A program made the translations under genes and the position numbers. This document shows positions 61,342 through 64,000 of a stretch of 64,000 nucleotides of DNA, piece by piece. This stretch comes from Clitoria ternatea. Taxonomy: Eukaryota; Streptophyta; Magnoliopsida; Fabales; Fabaceae. Below the pieces are notes generated by a model. That model was not told where the DNA came from. It ran no database searches and worked only from the letters and a program-made list of their open reading frames with translations. Where the stretch lies: positions 154,834,667 through 154,898,666 of the forward strand of contig CM075673.1 in NCBI GenBank assembly GCA_037962975.1, read 5' to 3'. The stretch's first letter is position 1. Each line of letters opens with the position of its first letter.

Positions 61342-62710
61342 CTTTTAAGGATTCTCATGCCGTGCCATGGAAATACGGTATGGATGTGGTCGTCACCAAC
61401 CCTGTGGCAGCTGACTCTGCGCCATCCTCTTCTGTTACAAATATTGCCGGAATTAGAGTAATGACTCAGAGTGGGAGGATATATGCAAAACATGATAAAG
61501 CTGCTGGAGAGATCAAAGCTGGGAAGGAAGGAACCATCGGTGAAGCAAAAAGGGTTGTGACTGAGAAAGAAGCCCAGGAGTTTTTAAAGTTCATTCGCCA
61601 CGGTGAGTACCAGGTGCTAGATCAATTAAACCATACCCCGACCAAAATTTTTTTGTTGTCCTTATTGATGAGTTCCGAACCACACCAGAACACATTAATA
61701 AAAGTATTAAGCGAGGCCCATGTCAAGCATGACTTACCTGTCGATAAGTTTGGAGGTATAGTGGGACACATTGTCGCTAATAACTACTTGAACTTTACGG
61801 ATGATGAAATACCCGTCGAAGGAACAAGGCACAACAAAGCCCTTCATATTTCTGTAAAGTTTCAGGATCATATCCTGGTGAAGGTATTTGTCAATAATGG
61901 ATCATCCCTAAACGTAATGCCAAAGTCCACGTTGGAAAAGTTGCCATTCGATGGGACATACATGAGGCCTAGTTCCATGGTGGAGAGATTGTATTGCCAA
62001 TACAGGTCGAACCGTGTACCTTTCAAGTTCTCTTCCAAGTCATGGATATCACGCCCGCCTACAGCTGTTTTCTAGGGCGGCCGTGGATCCATTCGGCTGG
62101 GGTGGTCCTTTTCATGCTGCATCAGAAGTTGAAATTCATCATTAACAACAAACTAGTGATTGTTTCCAGGGAAAAGGACCTTTTGGTTCAGCAAGCCTGT
62201 CACTACCCCGTAAATTAAAGCAGCCGAGGAGGCCCTCGAGACTTCATTCTAGGCTTTGGAAATAGCCAATGTGACAAGCATTGCAAGAACATCCTTCCTA
62301 AATGTACCTCTAGTAGTGGCAAGGACAATGTTATAGGAAGGATACAAGCCAAGAAAAGGACTGGGGCGTGAACTGGAAGGGAGAGTCCAACCTGTGTGCC
62401 TCCTAGAAAATAAAGATAGGTATGGCCTGGGATACCGACCCACGGCCGCCGATAGAAAAAGGGTGGAGGCAGCAAGAAAGGAAAGAAAGATTGATCGTCT
62501 TACTGGTCAGGAATTCAACACCGCGAGAATCCCCATTTGTGACCTCTATCGAAGCTTCCAGAGCGTAGGGATAATACATCCAGATCAACTGGCCATGATT
62601 AAAGATGATCCCAGCCATAATACGGAGTTTGTGTATGTTTGTTCACTGGGTCAGGAGCTGAATAACTGGGAAATCATGGAGTTCCCCACGACTCTAAATG
62701 TTTTGTCAAA
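61342..62710 (+). pseudogene. Ogre protease region, resuming after the Tat insertion
   Basis: The Ogre frame continues without shift from 49542, with FPFKDSHAVPWKYGMDVVV, then MTQSGRIYA. The protease site reads FVNNGSSLNVMPKSTL: an Asn stands where the family has the catalytic Asp. Near 61980-62000 a deletion with a frameshift occurs; downstream motifs (FLGRPWIHSAGVV) are in another frame and end with a stop at 62216. A further section, with stops at about 62249 and 62335, carries a G-patch-like GLGRELEGR...GLGY motif and ends at the intron donor. No active protease could be made. Confidence 0.8.
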
Positions 62711-62913
62711 GTAATAATTTTTTATAACTTGTTGGTCCCTCTGTTATGCCTAAGGCTTTGGGACCCCTTTTGTAATAAAGGCAAAAACTTGTTTGTTTAT
62801 TTGGTTAATGAACACTGTTTGATTCCAATATCTCGTCTTTGCTTGATTCCTTTTTCTTAAATCTTTCACTTGCTTGTTTTCTTTTTCATTCGCTATAATA
62901 CAACCAAATACAG
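62711..62913 (+). other. Ogre intron between protease and reverse transcriptase
   Basis: Donor TCAAA|GTAATA at 62711 and acceptor CCAAATACAG|ATCC at 62913, with T-rich sequence between. Splicing links the G-patch-containing frame to the pol frame in register and removes the TAA that otherwise ends the first ORF at 62712-62714. An intron at this place is a known Ogre feature. Confidence 0.75.
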
Positions 62914-63479
62914 ATCCAAGAACGATTCCTCTGAGAGCAGTGAGAACTCGATTTTGTTTCACGATTCTGATTATTCGAATGATTACGCCGACGAAGAAAG
63001 TAAGGAAGACTTTGAACCTTCACCTGAGTTGACAAGGTTATTAGTGTAGGAGGATAAAGAAATTCAACCCCATCAGGAAAAGGTTGAAACCATTAACCTG
63101 GGGGACGAAGGAGAGGTTAAGGAGGTCAAGATTGGCACCTTCTTAAGCAAAGAGCGGCGGGAAGAGCTGATTAAGCTGCTCAGGGAGTTTCGGGATATTT
63201 TTGCATGGTCATACCAAGATATGCCGGGTTTGGATAACAGCATTGTGGAACACAGGTTGCCTTTAAAGCCAGAATGTCCACCGATCAAACAGAAACTGTG
63301 ACGAATGAAACCAGAAATGCTCCTTAAGATTAAAGAAGAAGTTAAGAAGCAATTTGATGCTAGTTTCCTAGCCGTAGCTAAATATCCTTAATGGGTAGCA
63401 AACATAGTTCCCGTTCCGAAGAAAGACGGAAAAGTGAGGATGTGTGTAGACTACCGAGACTTGAATCGGGCTAGCCCTA
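62914..63479 (+). pseudogene. Ogre reverse transcriptase N-terminus, truncated by an LTR insertion
   Basis: After the acceptor the frame gives an acidic linker, then FLSKERREELIKLLREF and FAWSYQDMPGLD, then the first RT motifs VPKKDGKVRMCVDYRDLNRA. In-frame stops lie at about 63047 (TAG), 63299 (TGA) and 63389 (TAA). RT is cut at 63480 by the next LTR. The remaining pol is outside the window. Confidence 0.85.
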
Positions 63480-64000
63480 TGTAACATCTATCTTTTTAGA
63501 GGCAATTTTATCCTTGTAAATTTTAATTATGGAGAGTTTGTAAGCAAGAATAAGTCAATATATACCCTGTTGATGGTCTGTAGTACCTCAAAAATGTCAT
63601 TTTTGCACATAATAATAGAATTTATATGGAATATTAGTGAAATTATGCAAAAACCGAGTGAAAAGGGCTCTGTTCCGAGTAACAGAGAAGAATTCTGAGT
63701 GAATGGTCAGAAAATCCGAGTGAAGGAGAAAAATCCGAGTCAAAACACCCTAGAAATGCTCGGTTCTGAGTTGAATGCTTCCTTTTCTGAAGGAGACTAC
63801 TCTGATTGAAGTATTCCGAGTGAAAGAAAGCTTAAATACTCATGTTTATGTTGATTTGATGCTTCCTTCCGACTGGAGTGTGTTGTGGAAACAATTGGGA
63901 AGGCTTTCGAGTGGTTTTGCTCAGGAAACTGAGTGGAAAAGGGTAGAGGGAGCCAATTCCGAGTGAGATATACTCTACTGGACCAAAACCGAGTGAGAGA
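63480..64000 (+). mobile_element. 5' end of a CACTCGG-family LTR inserted in Ogre RT (partial)
   Basis: It begins TGTAACATCTATC and is about 98% identical, by eye, to the reverse complement of 30975-31495. CCGAGTGAA motifs start at about 63653. The left flank CCCTA (63475-63479) would be the target duplication, but the other side is outside the window. It may be solo or complete. Confidence 0.88.

Larger units (their letters stand above)
43224..63479 (+). mobile_element. Ogre-type Ty3/gypsy retrotransposon, dead and interrupted twice
   Basis: The order is LTR, tRNA-Arg-type PBS, long leader, an extra ORF upstream of gag, gag, protease, an intron, then RT. This order (extra ORF1 and an intron between protease and RT) is diagnostic of Ogre. 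A complete Tat-lineage element (49543-61336) splits gag-pro, and a second LTR enters at 63480 inside RT. All Ogre reading frames carry stops, so it is non-functional. The rest of pol and the 3' LTR lie outside the window. Confidence 0.85.

Overview
This window looks like plant nuclear DNA, most likely from a legume (Fabaceae, perhaps the Phaseoleae). It is AT-rich, has one spliced host gene, and is otherwise packed with nested plant transposons. These include an Ogre-type Ty3/gypsy element, a family known mainly from legumes, plus Tat and Tekay-like LTR elements, Mutator-like elements, hAT MITEs and a CACTA end. The species is inferred. No bacterial, organellar or RNA genes were seen.

Layout. 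1-1247 (minus): first three exons of an F-box gene running off the left edge, with a likely promoter near 1700. 4266-5836: Mutator-like element with long inverted repeats, a 10-bp target duplication and a GC-rich payload. 7182-9429: solo LTR. 9540-19624: a young non-coding LTR retrotransposon (LARD type, minus strand) with 3.8-kb LTRs; it sits exactly at the edge of a hAT MITE. Its internal region holds, on the opposite strand, a compact gene-like unit: tandem AACGG (MSA-type) motifs, a TATA box, a 49-codon ORF for a single-pass membrane peptide, and AATAAA. 20881-21254: second hAT MITE. 21263-25777: AT-rich, nothing coding. 25778-35090: an old LTR holding a 3.6-kb solo LTR, then a 2.7-kb solo LTR of another family; both solo LTRs are full of the heptamer CACTCGG. 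35221-41615: a decayed Mutator-like element holding two solo LTRs.

41813 to the right end is a transposon nest. A CACTA terminus lies next to an Ogre element (5' LTR, tRNA-Arg-type PBS, leader, ORF1, gag, protease, intron, start of RT). The Ogre is dead, with many stops. Its gag-pro frame is split at 49542/61342 by a complete, very young 11.8-kb Tat-lineage element (49543-61336), and its RT is cut at 63480 by another LTR of the CACTCGG family.

The Tat element is the only one here that looks coding-competent. Its two 807-bp LTRs differ at one position seen by eye. It has an uninterrupted 1820-residue gag-pol with two RNase H domains, a 59-bp tandem array downstream, and a two-exon antisense gene (857 codons) with its own TATA box. 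Boundaries rest on terminal TG...CA, target-site duplications, PBS/PPT sites and reading frames read by eye; no database search was possible.
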